Origin: JANMES01 sp038229715
GTDB lineage: Bacteria > Planctomycetota > Phycisphaerae > Tepidisphaerales > Tepidisphaeraceae
Assembly (NCBI GenBank): GCA_038229715.1
Contig: JBBROD010000015.1
Span: forward strand, 3,720-67,719
Direction: 5' to 3'
DNA: 64,000 bases
The position numbers and the translations under genes were made by a program. The notes beneath the pieces are model-generated. The model worked only from the letters and a program-made list of their open reading frames with translations. It ran no database searches and was not told where the DNA came from. Positions 1 through 7,887 of this stretch are shown here, piece after piece (position 1 is the first letter of the stretch; each line of letters starts with the position of its first letter).

Positions 1-1
1 C

Positions 2-322
2 GTCGATCTGCCGCTCCGCATCAGCGGCAACCACGAAGCCACGCCCGGCGTGACGGTGCTCGGGCCGAAGGGCGCGATCAATCTCACCCGCGGCGTCATC
101 CGAGCCGAGCGCCACGTTCACATGTCGACGGCTGACATGTCCTACTACGGCGTCAGCGACGGCGACTACCTCAAACTCAAAATCACCGGCCCCTGCGGCG
201 TGACGTTCGACCGCATCAAAGTGCGATATCACCCCAAGGTCGTCCTTGAAGTGCATATCGACACCGACGAAGGCAACGCCTGTGATTTGGAAACCGCATC
301 AAAAATGGAACTCATTAAATAG
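2..322 (+). CDS. pduL: Phosphate propanoyltransferase PduL, C-terminal part
   Basis: The frame is open from the window edge, so the start lies outside. About 106 residues remain. They contain the PduL signature GPKGAINLTRGVIRAERHVHM, with the zinc-ligand motif RHVHM near residue 38 of the visible part, and the second half-barrel ending at EGNACDLETASKMELIK. PduL moves the acyl group from acyl-CoA to phosphate inside microcompartments and recycles CoA for the aldehyde dehydrogenase encoded downstream. Acetate kinase two genes on would use its acyl phosphate. Family assignment is secure; substrate (acetyl, propionyl or lactyl) is inferred from context. Confidence 0.9.
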   Translation, partial: VDLPLRISGNHEATPGVTVLGPKGAINLTRGVIRAERHVHMSTADMSYYGVSDGDYLKLKITGPCGVTFDRIKVRYHPKVVLEVHIDTDEGNACDLETASKMELIK

Positions 323-396
323 GACTTAGGACTAAGTGCTAAGGACTTAGATATGGGCTTTCACTAAGTCCTAAGTCCTCAGTCCTAAGTCCTCAG
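321..396. repeat. Hairpin repeat, family A copy 1
   Basis: The left arm is built of GGACTTAG/GGACTAAG words and the right arm of their inverse CTAAGTCC/CTCAGTCC, with a short loop near 351-363. It fills the gap between pduL and the shell gene; AAGGA follows directly and serves as the ribosome site for the start at 411. Further family A copies lie at 2572 and 34763. Confidence 0.85.
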
Positions 397-410
397 AAAA
401 GGAACGCATC

Positions 411-983
411 ATGGCAAGTGAAGCACTCGGACTCCTGGAAACCAAAGGTCTCGTCGCCCTGCTCGAAGGCACTGACGCGATGCTCAAGTCGGCCAATGTT
501 GAAATGGTCGGATGGGATAAGTGTGGCAGCGCGATGGTGACGACGTTCGTTAAAGGCGACGTCGCCGCCGTCAAAGCCGCCGCGGACAGCGGAGCAGAAG
601 CCGCCGGCCGGCTGGGCACGGTGATCGGCGTTCACGTCATCGCCCGCCCGCATGACGAACTGGTCGGGATGCTGCCCAAGGCCCGCAAGGCTGACGTCAA
701 AGTCGCCACCGGCCCGGCGCTGGCCATCGGCGCGATCGAAACCAAGGGCTGGGTCGGCCTGGTCGAAGCGACCGACGCCATGGGCAAGGCTGCCAACATC
801 GAAATCGTCAAGACGCTCCAGATCGGCGGAGCCTTCGTGACGACGATCGTCAAAGGCGACGTCGGCAGCGTCAAAGCCGCCATCGACGCCGGCGCAGAAG
901 CCGCCAGCAAGGTCGGCGAACTGATCGCCAAGCACGTCATCGCCCGCCCGCATCAGGATCTGCTTGCGGGATTCGGCGCTTAA
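411..983 (+). CDS. Tandem-domain microcompartment shell protein (BMC-T type)
   Basis: The 190 residues hold two complete BMC domains, about 1-85 and 100-187, both in the normal unpermuted order. Each begins ALGLLETKG / AIGAIETKG and ends with the shell signature IARPH. Pore loops read KCGSA in domain 1 and QIGGA in domain 2. Tandem BMC proteins form pseudohexameric trimers in the shell facet. Both domains resemble the single-domain BMC-H protein at 2297 closely in the helix ETKG..A..E..DA..K.AN, so a fusion of two BMC-H copies is likely. The start has AAGGA seven bases upstream. It lies between pduL and ackA. Confidence 0.92.
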   Translation: MASEALGLLETKGLVALLEGTDAMLKSANVEMVGWDKCGSAMVTTFVKGDVAAVKAAADSGAEAAGRLGTVIGVHVIARPHDELVGMLPKARKADVKVATGPALAIGAIETKGWVGLVEATDAMGKAANIEIVKTLQIGGAFVTTIVKGDVGSVKAAIDAGAEAASKVGELIAKHVIARPHQDLLAGFGA

Positions 984-990
984 GGAATTG

Positions 991-1080
991 AGCCGCAGAT
1001 GAACGCAGATAAACGCGGATCAGAAAGAGACTGATTCTGCATTCGTCTGATCTGCGTTCATCTGCGTCTATCTGCGGCTA
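991..1080. repeat. Hairpin repeat, family C copy 1
   Basis: The left arm is made of GCCGCAGAT / GAACGCAGAT words, the right arm of their inverse, ending CATCTGCGTCTATCTGCGGC. It fills the gap to ackA, whose ATG comes three bases after the arm; no separate Shine-Dalgarno is visible. Other copies are at 23536, 51215 and 53911. Confidence 0.85.
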
Positions 1081-1083
1081 AAA

Positions 1084-2193
1084 ATGCTTGTGCTTGTTGC
1101 CAACCTCGGGTCGACCTCGTTCAAGTTTAAGCTCCTCGATATGGAGCAGAACGGTAACGAGATCGCGCGCGGCGGGTACGAACGGATCGGGCAAGCCGGC
1201 GCTCCCTTTGCCAATCACGGGCAAGTCATCGACGTGATTCTCAAGGAGCTTAAAGACAAGCCAGCCGCCATCGGGTTCAAGGCCGTTCACGGCGGGCCGA
1301 TCAGCGGCGCGGTGCGGGTGAATGACGAGGTGATTCGCACGATGCAGCAGTTTGCCGATATCGCGCCCGCCCACAATCCGCCGTACATCGCGGCGATGAA
1401 GGCGTTCGCGGAAAAAATGCCAGGCGTGCCTCAGGTGGCGTGCTTTGAAACGGCGTTCCACCAGACGATCCCGGCCAGCCGGCAGACTTACGCGATTCCG
1501 TACGAGTGGACCACGGAACTCGGCATTCGGCGGTACGGCTTCCACGGGGCGAGCCATCGCTACATCGCCACGCGGATGGCGGAGCTGAACCCCGACGCCA
1601 AGCGCGTCATCAGCTGCCACCTCGGCGGATCGAGCAGCATTTGTGCGATCGAAAATGGCAAGAGCATCGCCACCAGCATGGGCCTTACGCCGCAGACCGG
1701 TTTGCCGCAGAACAACCGCGTGGGTGACTTTGATACGTTCGCGCTCATGCGGTTACTAAAGCACGGCCTGACCGTCGACGACGTGCTGAAGAAACTCGGC
1801 AAAGAAGGCGGCCTGCTCGGCATCAGCGGCGTGAGCAACGACATGCGCGACATCGAGAAAGCCGCCTCAATCGGCAACGCCCGGGCGAAGCTGGCACTCG
1901 ATGTGTTCGCCGAGAGCGTGAAGCATTACATCGGCGCGTACCTGGTGGCGCTAGGCGGTTGCGAGGCCTTGGTGTTCACGGCCGGCATCGGCGAGAACGG
2001 CGTCGAGCTTCGTGAAGCGGTGTGCAAGAACCTCGGCTTCGCGGGCATCGTGCTCGATCCGGGAAAGAACAAAGTGCGCGGCAAGGAAACAAAGATCAGC
2101 GCCGTCGAATCGAACGCCGATATTTGGATCCTGCCGACGAACGAGGAATTAATCGTCGCCCGGCAGACGGAAACGGTTTTGAAAGCGAATTGA
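1084..2193 (+). CDS. ackA: Acetate/propionate kinase
   Basis: Acetate kinase converts acyl phosphate and ADP to the acid and ATP, the energy-yielding last step of this microcompartment pathway. The 369-residue protein opens with the ASKHA phosphate loop NLGSTSFKF (canonical N-GSSSLKF), has CHLGGSSS near residue 177, the NNRVGDFD stretch in place of the usual TRCGDID, and the adenosine motif FTAGIGENG near residue 299. It is somewhat shorter than the roughly 400 residues of the enterobacterial enzyme, typical of BMC-linked forms. The ATG directly follows a hairpin repeat and has no clear ribosome site, so translation may be coupled to that structure. Confidence 0.93.
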   Translation: MLVLVANLGSTSFKFKLLDMEQNGNEIARGGYERIGQAGAPFANHGQVIDVILKELKDKPAAIGFKAVHGGPISGAVRVNDEVIRTMQQFADIAPAHNPPYIAAMKAFAEKMPGVPQVACFETAFHQTIPASRQTYAIPYEWTTELGIRRYGFHGASHRYIATRMAELNPDAKRVISCHLGGSSSICAIENGKSIATSMGLTPQTGLPQNNRVGDFDTFALMRLLKHGLTVDDVLKKLGKEGGLLGISGVSNDMRDIEKAASIGNARAKLALDVFAESVKHYIGAYLVALGGCEALVFTAGIGENGVELREAVCKNLGFAGIVLDPGKNKVRGKETKISAVESNADIWILPTNEELIVARQTETVLKAN

Positions 2194-2200
2194 AAGAATT

Positions 2201-2285
2201 GTGGGTTGTGGGTTGCAGGTTGTAGGTTGGAAAGATTGGTTCCTACCGACCACCCACAACAAACAACCCACAACATACAACCAAC
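2201..2285. repeat. Hairpin repeat, family B copy 1
   Basis: The left arm is tandem GTGGGTT / GCAGGTT / GTAGGTT seven-base words, the right arm ACCACCCACAACAAACAACC and related inverse words. It ends just before AGGAG at 2286, the ribosome site of the next shell gene. Other copies lie at 4552, 7808 and 39194. Confidence 0.85.
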
Positions 2286-2296
2286 AGGAGCTAGTC

Positions 2297-2566
2297 ATGG
2301 CAAATGCAGAAGCAATCGGGTTGATCGAAACCAAGGGAATCATCGCCGCCGTCGAGGCGCTGGATGCGGCCCTGAAGTCGGCCAACGTCACGTTCGTCGA
2401 TCAGCACAAGGTCGGTAACGGCCTGGTGGCGATCACCGTCAAGGGCGACGTCGCCGCGGTTCGCGCCGCCGTTGACGCGGGCGCCGAAGCCGGCGGTCGC
2501 GTCGGCGAAGTCGTCAGCGTCCACGTGATCCCGCGCCCGAGCGTTGATTTGTCGAAGATGGGCTAA
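2297..2566 (+). CDS. Single-domain microcompartment shell protein (BMC-H)
   Basis: This 89-residue protein is one Pfam BMC domain that would assemble as hexameric shell tiles. It shows the ETKG motif at about residue 11, pore loop KVGNG near 42, and VIPRP near 79. An upstream in-frame start exists at 2201 but would translate the repeat; the ATG at 2297 has AGGAG seven bases before it and gives the normal family length. It sits between ackA and the first BMC-P gene. Confidence 0.95.
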   Translation: MANAEAIGLIETKGIIAAVEALDAALKSANVTFVDQHKVGNGLVAITVKGDVAAVRAAVDAGAEAGGRVGEVVSVHVIPRPSVDLSKMG

Positions 2567-2571
2567 CGAAA

Positions 2572-2654
2572 AGGACTGAGGACTGAGGACCAAGGACTGA
2601 GTCAAATCAAAGGCATTGCCTTTCTTCACTCAGTCCTCAGTCCTCAGTCCTCAG
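2572..2654. repeat. Hairpin repeat, family A copy 2
   Basis: The left arm repeats GGACTGAG four times with small changes, the right arm repeats CTCAGTCC four times, and the loop holds a smaller stem AAAGGCATTGCCTTT. It fills the gap between two shell genes; the next ATG (2662) follows within eight bases with no obvious ribosome site. Confidence 0.85.
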
Positions 2655-2661
2655 CACTCTT

Positions 2662-2985
2662 ATGTTCCTTGCAAGAATCACCGGCCACGTTGTTGCTACG
2701 CAGAAGGATAAAACCCTCAGCGGGCAAAAGCTGTTTGTCATCGAGCCGTTGAACGTCAAGTTCGACGACGCGGGCAAAACACCAACTGCGCTCGGCAACA
2801 CGGGTCGCGCGATCGTGGCGATCGATGTCGTGGGCGCCGGGGAAGGCCAACTCGTCCTCGTCGTACAGGGCAGCAGCGCCCGCATGACCGAGCAGACTAA
2901 AAACCTGCCGGCCGACGCGACGATCATCGGCATCGTGGACACCGCCACCATCGGCGGCAAGACGTTTTATCAGGCGAAGGACTAA
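2662..2985 (+). CDS. Microcompartment vertex protein (BMC-P, EutN/CcmL family), first of three
   Basis: The 107 residues match the pentameric EutN/CcmL beta-barrel that caps BMC vertices: the opening MFLARITGHVVAT, the GQKLFVIEP strand near residue 22, VVGAGEGQLVLVVQG near 57-71, and the closing ATIIGIVDTATI. One of three BMC-P genes in the operon, as is usual for planctomycete-type loci. The ATG lies just beyond a hairpin arm. Confidence 0.93.
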   Translation: MFLARITGHVVATQKDKTLSGQKLFVIEPLNVKFDDAGKTPTALGNTGRAIVAIDVVGAGEGQLVLVVQGSSARMTEQTKNLPADATIIGIVDTATIGGKTFYQAKD

Positions 2986-2991
2986 GTTCCC

Positions 2992-3057
2992 GTCGCATGG
3001 GCTACCAGCCCATGCCGAGTGACGCTTACTCAAGCATGGGCTGGTAGCCCATGCGAC
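2992..3057. repeat. Hairpin repeat, family D copy 1
   Basis: The outer arms are GTCGCATGGGCTACCAGCCC and its inverse GGGCTGGTAGCCCATGCGAC, each also able to fold as GGGCTACCAGCCC. It lies between the BMC-P gene and the aldehyde dehydrogenase start. Other copies lie at 5762 and 24795. Confidence 0.85.
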
Positions 3058-3065
3058 AAAACATC

Positions 3066-4547
3066 ATGAACCCAACACTCGTACAAGATGTCGTCGCTGA
3101 GGTAATGAAGCGGCTGAACGCCGGCAAATCAGCCGGTGGTGTCCGCGCCGGTGAAGATGCTGCGGCTAACGAAGGCAAGCGGCGCGAAGCCGAGGCCGCC
3201 CCCCACCTCGTCGGTGGAGCGACTGGCCAGAATGGCGTGTTCCTCAACGTCGACGAAGCGGTGACCGCTGCGACCGAAGCACAGAAGAAACTCGTCCGCC
3301 TATCGATGGAAGACCGTGATGGCATTGTGAAGCTGATCAAAGCCCTCGCAAAGCAGAACGCCCAAGCCTGGGGCAAGATGGAGCTGGACGAGACCAAGAT
3401 CGGCCGGCTCGATCACAAGATCGAAAAGCTGATCATCCTCGAACTCGTTCCCGGCGTGGAGTTTCTCAAGTCCGACGCCTACAGCGGCAGCAACGGCCTG
3501 TGCCTGCAGGAATACGCGCCGTTCGGCGTGATCGGCGTGGTGACTCCCGTCACGCACGTCATCCCGACACTCAGCGCCAACTGCGTGAACATGATCGCCG
3601 CCGGCAACAGTATCGTGGCCAACCCGCACCCCAGCGGCGTGAAGTGCGCGGTGCATGCGGTTCGCGAATACAACAAAGCCATCCACGCCAAGTACGGCAT
3701 TGACAATATCATCACCTGCATGGCCGCCCCGTCGCTGGAGACGGCCGACGCGATCTTTAACCACCGCGGCATCCCGCTGCTGGTGGTCACCGGCGGGCCG
3801 GCGGTGGCGCGGGCGGCGCTGGCGTGCAAGAAGCGTGCGATCGTCGCCGGGCCGGGCAATCCGCCGGTGGTGGTCGACGAAACCGCCTGCTTGCAAAACG
3901 CAGCCCGTTCGATCGTGGCCGGTGCGGCGTTCGACAACAACCTGCTCTGCATCGGCGAGAAGCAGGTCTTCGTCGTCGACAGCGTGTACGACAAACTGAT
4001 CAGCGAAATGGAAAAGGCCGGTGCGTTCGTCCTGAACGCCCAGCAGATTGAGCGGCTGACCAACGCCGCGCTACCGGTTGATCCGAAAGACAACAAGCGC
4101 CACGTGCACAAAGATTTCGTAGGACAGGACGCCGCTGTCCTCGCCCGCGCTGCCGGCGTGAGCATCCCGCCGACCACGCAACTGCTGATCGGCGAAACCA
4201 AGAGCGATCACCCGTACGTGCAGATCGAGCAGATGATGCCCTTCGTCCCGTTCGTGAAGTGCCGGAATGTGGAAGAGGCGATGGACCTGGCGATCGAGTC
4301 AGAGCACGGCTACCGCCACACCGCCATCATCCACAGCCGGAACATGAACACAGTCACCAAGTTCGGCAAGATGGCGAACACGACGATCTTCGTTGCCAAC
4401 GGAGCGTCGCCGTCCGCACTGGGATTGGGCGGGCAAGGTTACTTGAGCTACTCGATCGCAACGCCGACCGGCGAAGGGATCACCAGCCCGATGACGTTCA
4501 CCCGCTTCCGCCGGATGATGGTGGCGGGATCGATGAGGATGATCTGA
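3066..4547 (+). CDS. CoA-acylating aldehyde dehydrogenase of the microcompartment (PduP-like)
   Basis: It oxidises the aldehyde made by aldolase cleavage (lactaldehyde or propionaldehyde) to acyl-CoA with NAD. The first 18 residues, NPTLVQDVVAEVMKRLN, form an amphipathic helix followed by a Gly/Ala-rich linker, the usual form of a shell-targeting peptide. The catalytic core has VIGVVTPVTHVIPT, VVTGGPAVARAA, and the nucleophile Cys295 in FDNNLLCIGEK. The C-terminal ends GGQGYLSYSIATPTGEG. An ATG at 3051 lies inside the hairpin, so 3066 is the better start; it gives 493 residues. Sits between two vertex-protein genes. Confidence 0.93.
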   Translation: MNPTLVQDVVAEVMKRLNAGKSAGGVRAGEDAAANEGKRREAEAAPHLVGGATGQNGVFLNVDEAVTAATEAQKKLVRLSMEDRDGIVKLIKALAKQNAQAWGKMELDETKIGRLDHKIEKLIILELVPGVEFLKSDAYSGSNGLCLQEYAPFGVIGVVTPVTHVIPTLSANCVNMIAAGNSIVANPHPSGVKCAVHAVREYNKAIHAKYGIDNIITCMAAPSLETADAIFNHRGIPLLVVTGGPAVARAALACKKRAIVAGPGNPPVVVDETACLQNAARSIVAGAAFDNNLLCIGEKQVFVVDSVYDKLISEMEKAGAFVLNAQQIERLTNAALPVDPKDNKRHVHKDFVGQDAAVLARAAGVSIPPTTQLLIGETKSDHPYVQIEQMMPFVPFVKCRNVEEAMDLAIESEHGYRHTAIIHSRNMNTVTKFGKMANTTIFVANGASPSALGLGGQGYLSYSIATPTGEGITSPMTFTRFRRMMVAGSMRMI

Positions 4548-4551
4548 GGAT

Positions 4552-4616
4552 GCGGGTTGTAAGTTGCAGGTCGTAGGTTGGAAGGCCAACCCACAACCTT
4601 CAACAAACAACCTGCA
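4552..4616. repeat. Hairpin repeat, family B copy 2
   Basis: Words GCGGGTTGTAAGTTGCAGGT and the inverse ACCCACAACC...CAACAAACAACCTGC form a stem with an inner GGTTGGAAGGCCAACC hairpin. The next ATG is eight bases downstream. Confidence 0.82.
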
Positions 4617-4623
4617 AAAAACA

Positions 4624-4884
4624 ATGCAACTAGGAACCGTCATCGGCCACGCCACCAGCACCATCAAGCACCCGACGTTTGTCGGCTGGCGGATGCTCGT
4701 GATTCAGCCGGTGAACAACGCCCGCCAGCCGGAAGCCGATCCGGTGGTGGCGTTCGACAAGCTCAACGCCGCCGTCGGGCAGACAGTCGTGTTCAACAGC
4801 GACGGCAAAGGCGCTCGCGATTTGGTCGGAAACGATAAAAGCCCGCTGCGATATTTCGTGGCGGCGATTGTGGATCAGGCTTGA
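4624..4884 (+). CDS. Microcompartment vertex protein (BMC-P), second of three
   Basis: This 86-residue EutN/CcmL family protein has MQLGTVIGHATSTIKHP, GWRMLVIQPVN and a closing FVAAIVDQA. It lacks part of the loop seen in the first BMC-P. An earlier in-frame ATG at 4564 would translate the hairpin repeat; 4624 gives the usual length. The stop TGA overlaps the ATG of the next gene (TGATG), so the two are translationally coupled. Confidence 0.92.
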   Translation: MQLGTVIGHATSTIKHPTFVGWRMLVIQPVNNARQPEADPVVAFDKLNAAVGQTVVFNSDGKGARDLVGNDKSPLRYFVAAIVDQA

Positions 4885-5462
4885 TGTTTTACACCGCGCG
4901 TCAGCTTGAGTCGCTGCTGAAGGAAACGGGAGCCATCGTGCTTCCCTACCGGGCGCGGTTGACTCCTGCTGCTAAAGATTTCGTGCGGGAGAAGAATATT
5001 TCTGTCGGTTACGCGGACGTAGCAAGTACGACGGGACGCGAGGGTTCGAAGAACCCTGTTTCGCCGTACCTGTGGTGGTGCGATGGACCGTGCGGAATCG
5101 CAAAAGCAGCGCTCGCAAATGTCGCGATCGACACCCCGCTCGCACCGATGGTGATCTTGAGCGACTCGACCCGCGTCAAAAGCGCCGTCGATCACCTGAC
5201 GCGGGAAGTGACCGAAAAACGCGCCAGTGGCGGGATTCTGGTTGCTCCGCACGCAGCGGTCGCAACGGTGCTGGCGAACCGCAGCAAGGCCCTGCGGGCG
5301 ATCGTCGGAACCTCGCTGGCGGCGGTCGAAGCGGGCATCGAACAGGTTTCCGCCAACGTGCTGATCCTCGAAACCGATCGGCTGGCGATCGGCGAGATGC
5401 GGCAGCTCGTCCGCCGGTTTGTGACGGCCAAGCGAACGAACGATTTTGTGGAAACGGCGTAG
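4884..5462 (+). CDS. Unknown microcompartment-associated protein
   Basis: I do not know a function for this 192-residue protein. The N-terminal segment (about 1-45), with LTPAAKDFVREKNI, resembles a short module found in ethanolamine/propanediol accessory proteins such as EutT, where the same LTP-A--FL motif occurs. The middle has WWCDGPCGIAK, with two cysteines that could bind metal or a cofactor. The C-terminal half alternates beta and helix and includes RVKSAVDHLTREV and a VAPHAAVATVLANRS loop, compatible with a RpiB-like or Rossmann-like fold, but this is a guess. It overlaps the preceding vertex gene and is three bases from the next one, so it belongs to the core operon. Confidence 0.8.
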   Translation: MFYTARQLESLLKETGAIVLPYRARLTPAAKDFVREKNISVGYADVASTTGREGSKNPVSPYLWWCDGPCGIAKAALANVAIDTPLAPMVILSDSTRVKSAVDHLTREVTEKRASGGILVAPHAAVATVLANRSKALRAIVGTSLAAVEAGIEQVSANVLILETDRLAIGEMRQLVRRFVTAKRTNDFVETA

Positions 5463-5465
5463 CAC

Positions 5466-5759
5466 ATGCGAATCGGCAAGGTCATTGGTCGCCTCACCCT
5501 CAACAGCGTTTACGAAACGCTGGTTGGCGGGCGGTTCGTGATCGCCGTAGTGCAGGACCGCTTCGCATTAGCTGGTAAACCCGGCAAGTCGGCCGAGACC
5601 GTGGTGGTGTATGACAACCTGGGCGCAAGCGAAGGCGACCTGATCGCCTTCACCGAAAGCCGGGAAGCGACGATGCCGTTCTATCCTGAAAAGCGCGTGC
5701 CGCTGGATGCGTTTAACGCGGCGATTCTTGACCAAGTGAAGATTGAATTGCAGTTGTAA
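5466..5759 (+). CDS. Microcompartment vertex protein (BMC-P), third of three
   Basis: These 97 residues match EutN/CcmL: MRIGKVIGRLTLNSVYETL, GGRFVIAVVQD, VVYDNLGASEGDLIAFTES and a closing FNAAILDQVKIEL. The ALAGKPGKSAETVV insertion distinguishes it from the other two, consistent with three specialised pentamers. It follows the unknown protein after three bases. Confidence 0.92.
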   Translation: MRIGKVIGRLTLNSVYETLVGGRFVIAVVQDRFALAGKPGKSAETVVVYDNLGASEGDLIAFTESREATMPFYPEKRVPLDAFNAAILDQVKIELQL

Positions 5760-5761
5760 TT

Positions 5762-5826
5762 GTCGCATGGGCTACCCGCCCATGCCCGAGTGTGTAAACA
5801 GAGCATGGGCCAGTAGCCCGTGCGAC
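5762..5826. repeat. Hairpin repeat, family D copy 2
   Basis: The arms are TGTCGCATGGGCTACCCGCC and the inverse ending GGGCCAGTAGCCCGTGCGAC. Small differences in one arm are mostly matched or wobble-paired in the other. Lies between the third vertex gene and the aldolase. Confidence 0.82.
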
Positions 5827-5843
5827 AAGAAACGGTGACGACT

Positions 5844-6740
5844 ATGGCTAAAACATTTGTCAGCGAGTTCAAGATCCGCGAACAGTTGTGCGACATCGGC
5901 CGGCGAATCTGGCTGAAGGGATTCTGCGCCGGCAACGAAGGCAACCACTCCTTCCGCATGAGCGATAACAAGTTCCTCTGCACGCCGACCGGCATTAGCA
6001 AAGGCAACCTCAAGCCCGAAGACATTTGCACCGTCGACGGCGCCGGCAAACAGTTGGCCGGTCGGCTGAAGCGGTCGAGCGAATTTTTGATGCATGCCGC
6101 CATCTACAAGGCCCGGCCGGACGTGGTTGCGGTCATCCACAGCCACCCACCGCACGCGACGGCGTTCGCGATCGCCGGCGTGGATTTGCCCACCTGCATT
6201 CACCCCGAGGCCGAGGTGTTCCTCGGACCGGTGAAGACCGCGCAATACGTCACTCCCGGCGATCAGCGATTGGCCGACTCGATCGTGCCGCTCACGCAGG
6301 GATCCAACACGGTGCTGATGGGCAATCACGGCGTGGTTTGCTTCGATACCGATCTCGAACAGTGCTACTACAAGCTTGAAATCGTCGACGCCTACGCCCG
6401 CATCCTGCTGCTGGCCAAGCAACTCGGCAACGTCAACGCACTAGGCTCAACGGAGATGGCGGAACTGATCCAACTCAAGGCGAAGTTCGGGCTGAACGAT
6501 CCTCGTATGGAAGAGGCGAAAAAAGGAATCGTCGGCTGCGGCACGAGCGATTTCATCAGCCGCGTGCGGGCCGAAATCGGCGGGCGCGGGAAGATGAGCG
6601 TCGACGGAGGCACCGCTCCCGTGCCGAAGGCCGATCCGCTCAGTGGCGCGATCGCCTCGATGATCCCGAACAACGTCAGCGCTGCCGATCTCGAAACACT
6701 CGTGCAGACGATCACGGATCAGATCATGGCGACTGCGTAA
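5844..6740 (+). CDS. Class II aldolase (fuculose/rhamnulose-1-phosphate type) with C-terminal targeting helix
   Basis: A zinc aldolase of the L-fuculose-1-phosphate/L-rhamnulose-1-phosphate class, which splits the sugar phosphate into dihydroxyacetone phosphate and lactaldehyde. The core (about 1-215) has GNEGNHSFRMSDNKFLCTPTG, the zinc histidines in HSHPPHA near residue 101, and MGNHGVVCFD. The last 80 residues are an extension with a Pro/Gly linker and a final amphipathic helix DLETLVQTITDQIMATA, typical of a shell-encapsulation peptide. The ATG at 5844 avoids translating the hairpin that contains an earlier start. This gene defines the substrate of the compartment. Confidence 0.9.
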   Translation: MAKTFVSEFKIREQLCDIGRRIWLKGFCAGNEGNHSFRMSDNKFLCTPTGISKGNLKPEDICTVDGAGKQLAGRLKRSSEFLMHAAIYKARPDVVAVIHSHPPHATAFAIAGVDLPTCIHPEAEVFLGPVKTAQYVTPGDQRLADSIVPLTQGSNTVLMGNHGVVCFDTDLEQCYYKLEIVDAYARILLLAKQLGNVNALGSTEMAELIQLKAKFGLNDPRMEEAKKGIVGCGTSDFISRVRAEIGGRGKMSVDGGTAPVPKADPLSGAIASMIPNNVSAADLETLVQTITDQIMATA

Positions 6741-6745
6741 TCTCT

Positions 6746-6867
6746 GGTCCCCTCTCCTTCCGGGAGAGGGTTAGGGTGAGGGGCTTTGCGCTTTCCCCCT
6801 TGCCGCGAAATATGAAATCGAAGTGCCCTGCCCCTCACCCCGGCCCTCTCCCGGCGGGAGAGGGAGA
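6746..6867. repeat. Hairpin repeat, family J copy 1
   Basis: There are two local hairpins of the type CCCTCTCC...GGGAGAGGG, at 6750-6770 and 6844-6865. They are joined by a long-range pair GGTGAGGGG / CCCCTCACC. The final GGGAGAGGGAGAAAG also acts as a purine-rich ribosome site for the dehydrogenase at 6880. A related sequence occurs in frame in the adenine deaminase gene near 48679. Confidence 0.8.
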
Positions 6868-6879
6868 AAGATTCAAATC

Positions 6880-7806
6880 ATGAAAGTCAGCATCATCGGC
6901 GGCGGCGGACGGGTCGGCAGCAATGCGGCGTTTGCCCTGCAGTGCGCCGGCATCGTCAGCCAGATTCACCTCCTCGACGCCAACGAACAGATGGCGCAAG
7001 GCGAAGCCCTCGATCTGCTCCACGGCACGAGCGTGATCGGCGACCAAAAAATCTACGCCGGCGGGTACGACCAATGCGCCGACGCCGACCTCGTCTGCAT
7101 CACCGCCGGCCTGCGGCGCAAGCCCGACGAAAGCCGGCTCGATCTAATCAACCGTAATGTCTCGCTGTTCAGGCAGATTCTGGACTCGCTCAAATCCGCC
7201 GGGCTGAAGAAGGACGCGATCATCTTCGTCGTCTCCAACCCAGTCGACATCCTTACGCGACTCGCGATCGACACGCTGAAGTGGAACCCCGCCAAAGTCA
7301 TCGGCCTGGGCACACAACTGGACACCGCCCGCTTCCGCTCGCTGATCGCCCAGGAAGTAGGCCTGCCGCCGAGCCAGGTGAAGGCGCTGATTCTCGGCGA
7401 GCACGGCGACAGCATGGTCCCCATCTGGTCCACCGCCGAGGCCGGCGGAATCGCGCTCACCAAGCTGCCGAACTTCAGCACCGCGCAACAGAACAAAATC
7501 TTCGAGCGCACCAAAACCAGCGGGGCCGAGTGCATCAAGCTCAAAGGCGGCGCCGGCTGGGCCGTCGGCCTGACGATCGCGGAAGTGATTCACCCGATCG
7601 CGCTGAACCAGCCTAAAATGCTTCCCGTCAGTAGCCAACTCACCGGCGAATACGGAATCCGCGGCACATGCACCAGCCTGCCGACACTGATCGACCGCAC
7701 CGGCGTTGTAAAACGTTTCGAGATCGAACTTTGGCCGCGCGAAGCTTCAGCGATCGTCGCCGGCAGCAAGCAGCTCGATGACACGTACGCTAAAGTCAGT
7801 AAGTAA
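6880..7806 (+). CDS. Lactate/malate-type dehydrogenase of the microcompartment locus
   Basis: An NAD-dependent LDH/MDH family enzyme of 308 residues. The Rossmann motif is IIGGGGRVGSNAAFALQCAG at the N-terminus; the catalytic stretch VVSNPVDILTRLA (near 120), the substrate arginine region GLGTQLDTARFRSLIA and the active-site histidine in LGEHGDSMVPIWS (near 180) are present. Within planctomycete-type microcompartments such an enzyme is thought to recycle NAD or convert lactaldehyde-derived products; which substrate it uses cannot be told from sequence. The start at 6880 follows a purine-rich repeat arm; an earlier in-frame start at 6823 would translate the repeat. Confidence 0.9.
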   Translation: MKVSIIGGGGRVGSNAAFALQCAGIVSQIHLLDANEQMAQGEALDLLHGTSVIGDQKIYAGGYDQCADADLVCITAGLRRKPDESRLDLINRNVSLFRQILDSLKSAGLKKDAIIFVVSNPVDILTRLAIDTLKWNPAKVIGLGTQLDTARFRSLIAQEVGLPPSQVKALILGEHGDSMVPIWSTAEAGGIALTKLPNFSTAQQNKIFERTKTSGAECIKLKGGAGWAVGLTIAEVIHPIALNQPKMLPVSSQLTGEYGIRGTCTSLPTLIDRTGVVKRFEIELWPREASAIVAGSKQLDDTYAKVSK

Positions 7807-7807
7807 G

Positions 7808-7876
7808 ACGTAGGTTGTGAGTGGTGGGTTGTAGGTTGGAATTCAACTCCAACCCACGACTCACAACCTACGACCA
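7808..7876. repeat. Hairpin repeat, family B copy 3
   Basis: The near-perfect arms GTAGGTTGTGAGTGGTGGGT and inverse ACCCACGACTCACAACCTAC are separated by GTAGGTTGGAATTCAACTCCA, which itself folds. It fills the gap to the DeoR gene. Confidence 0.85.
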
Positions 7877-7887
7877 ACAAATCCAAG

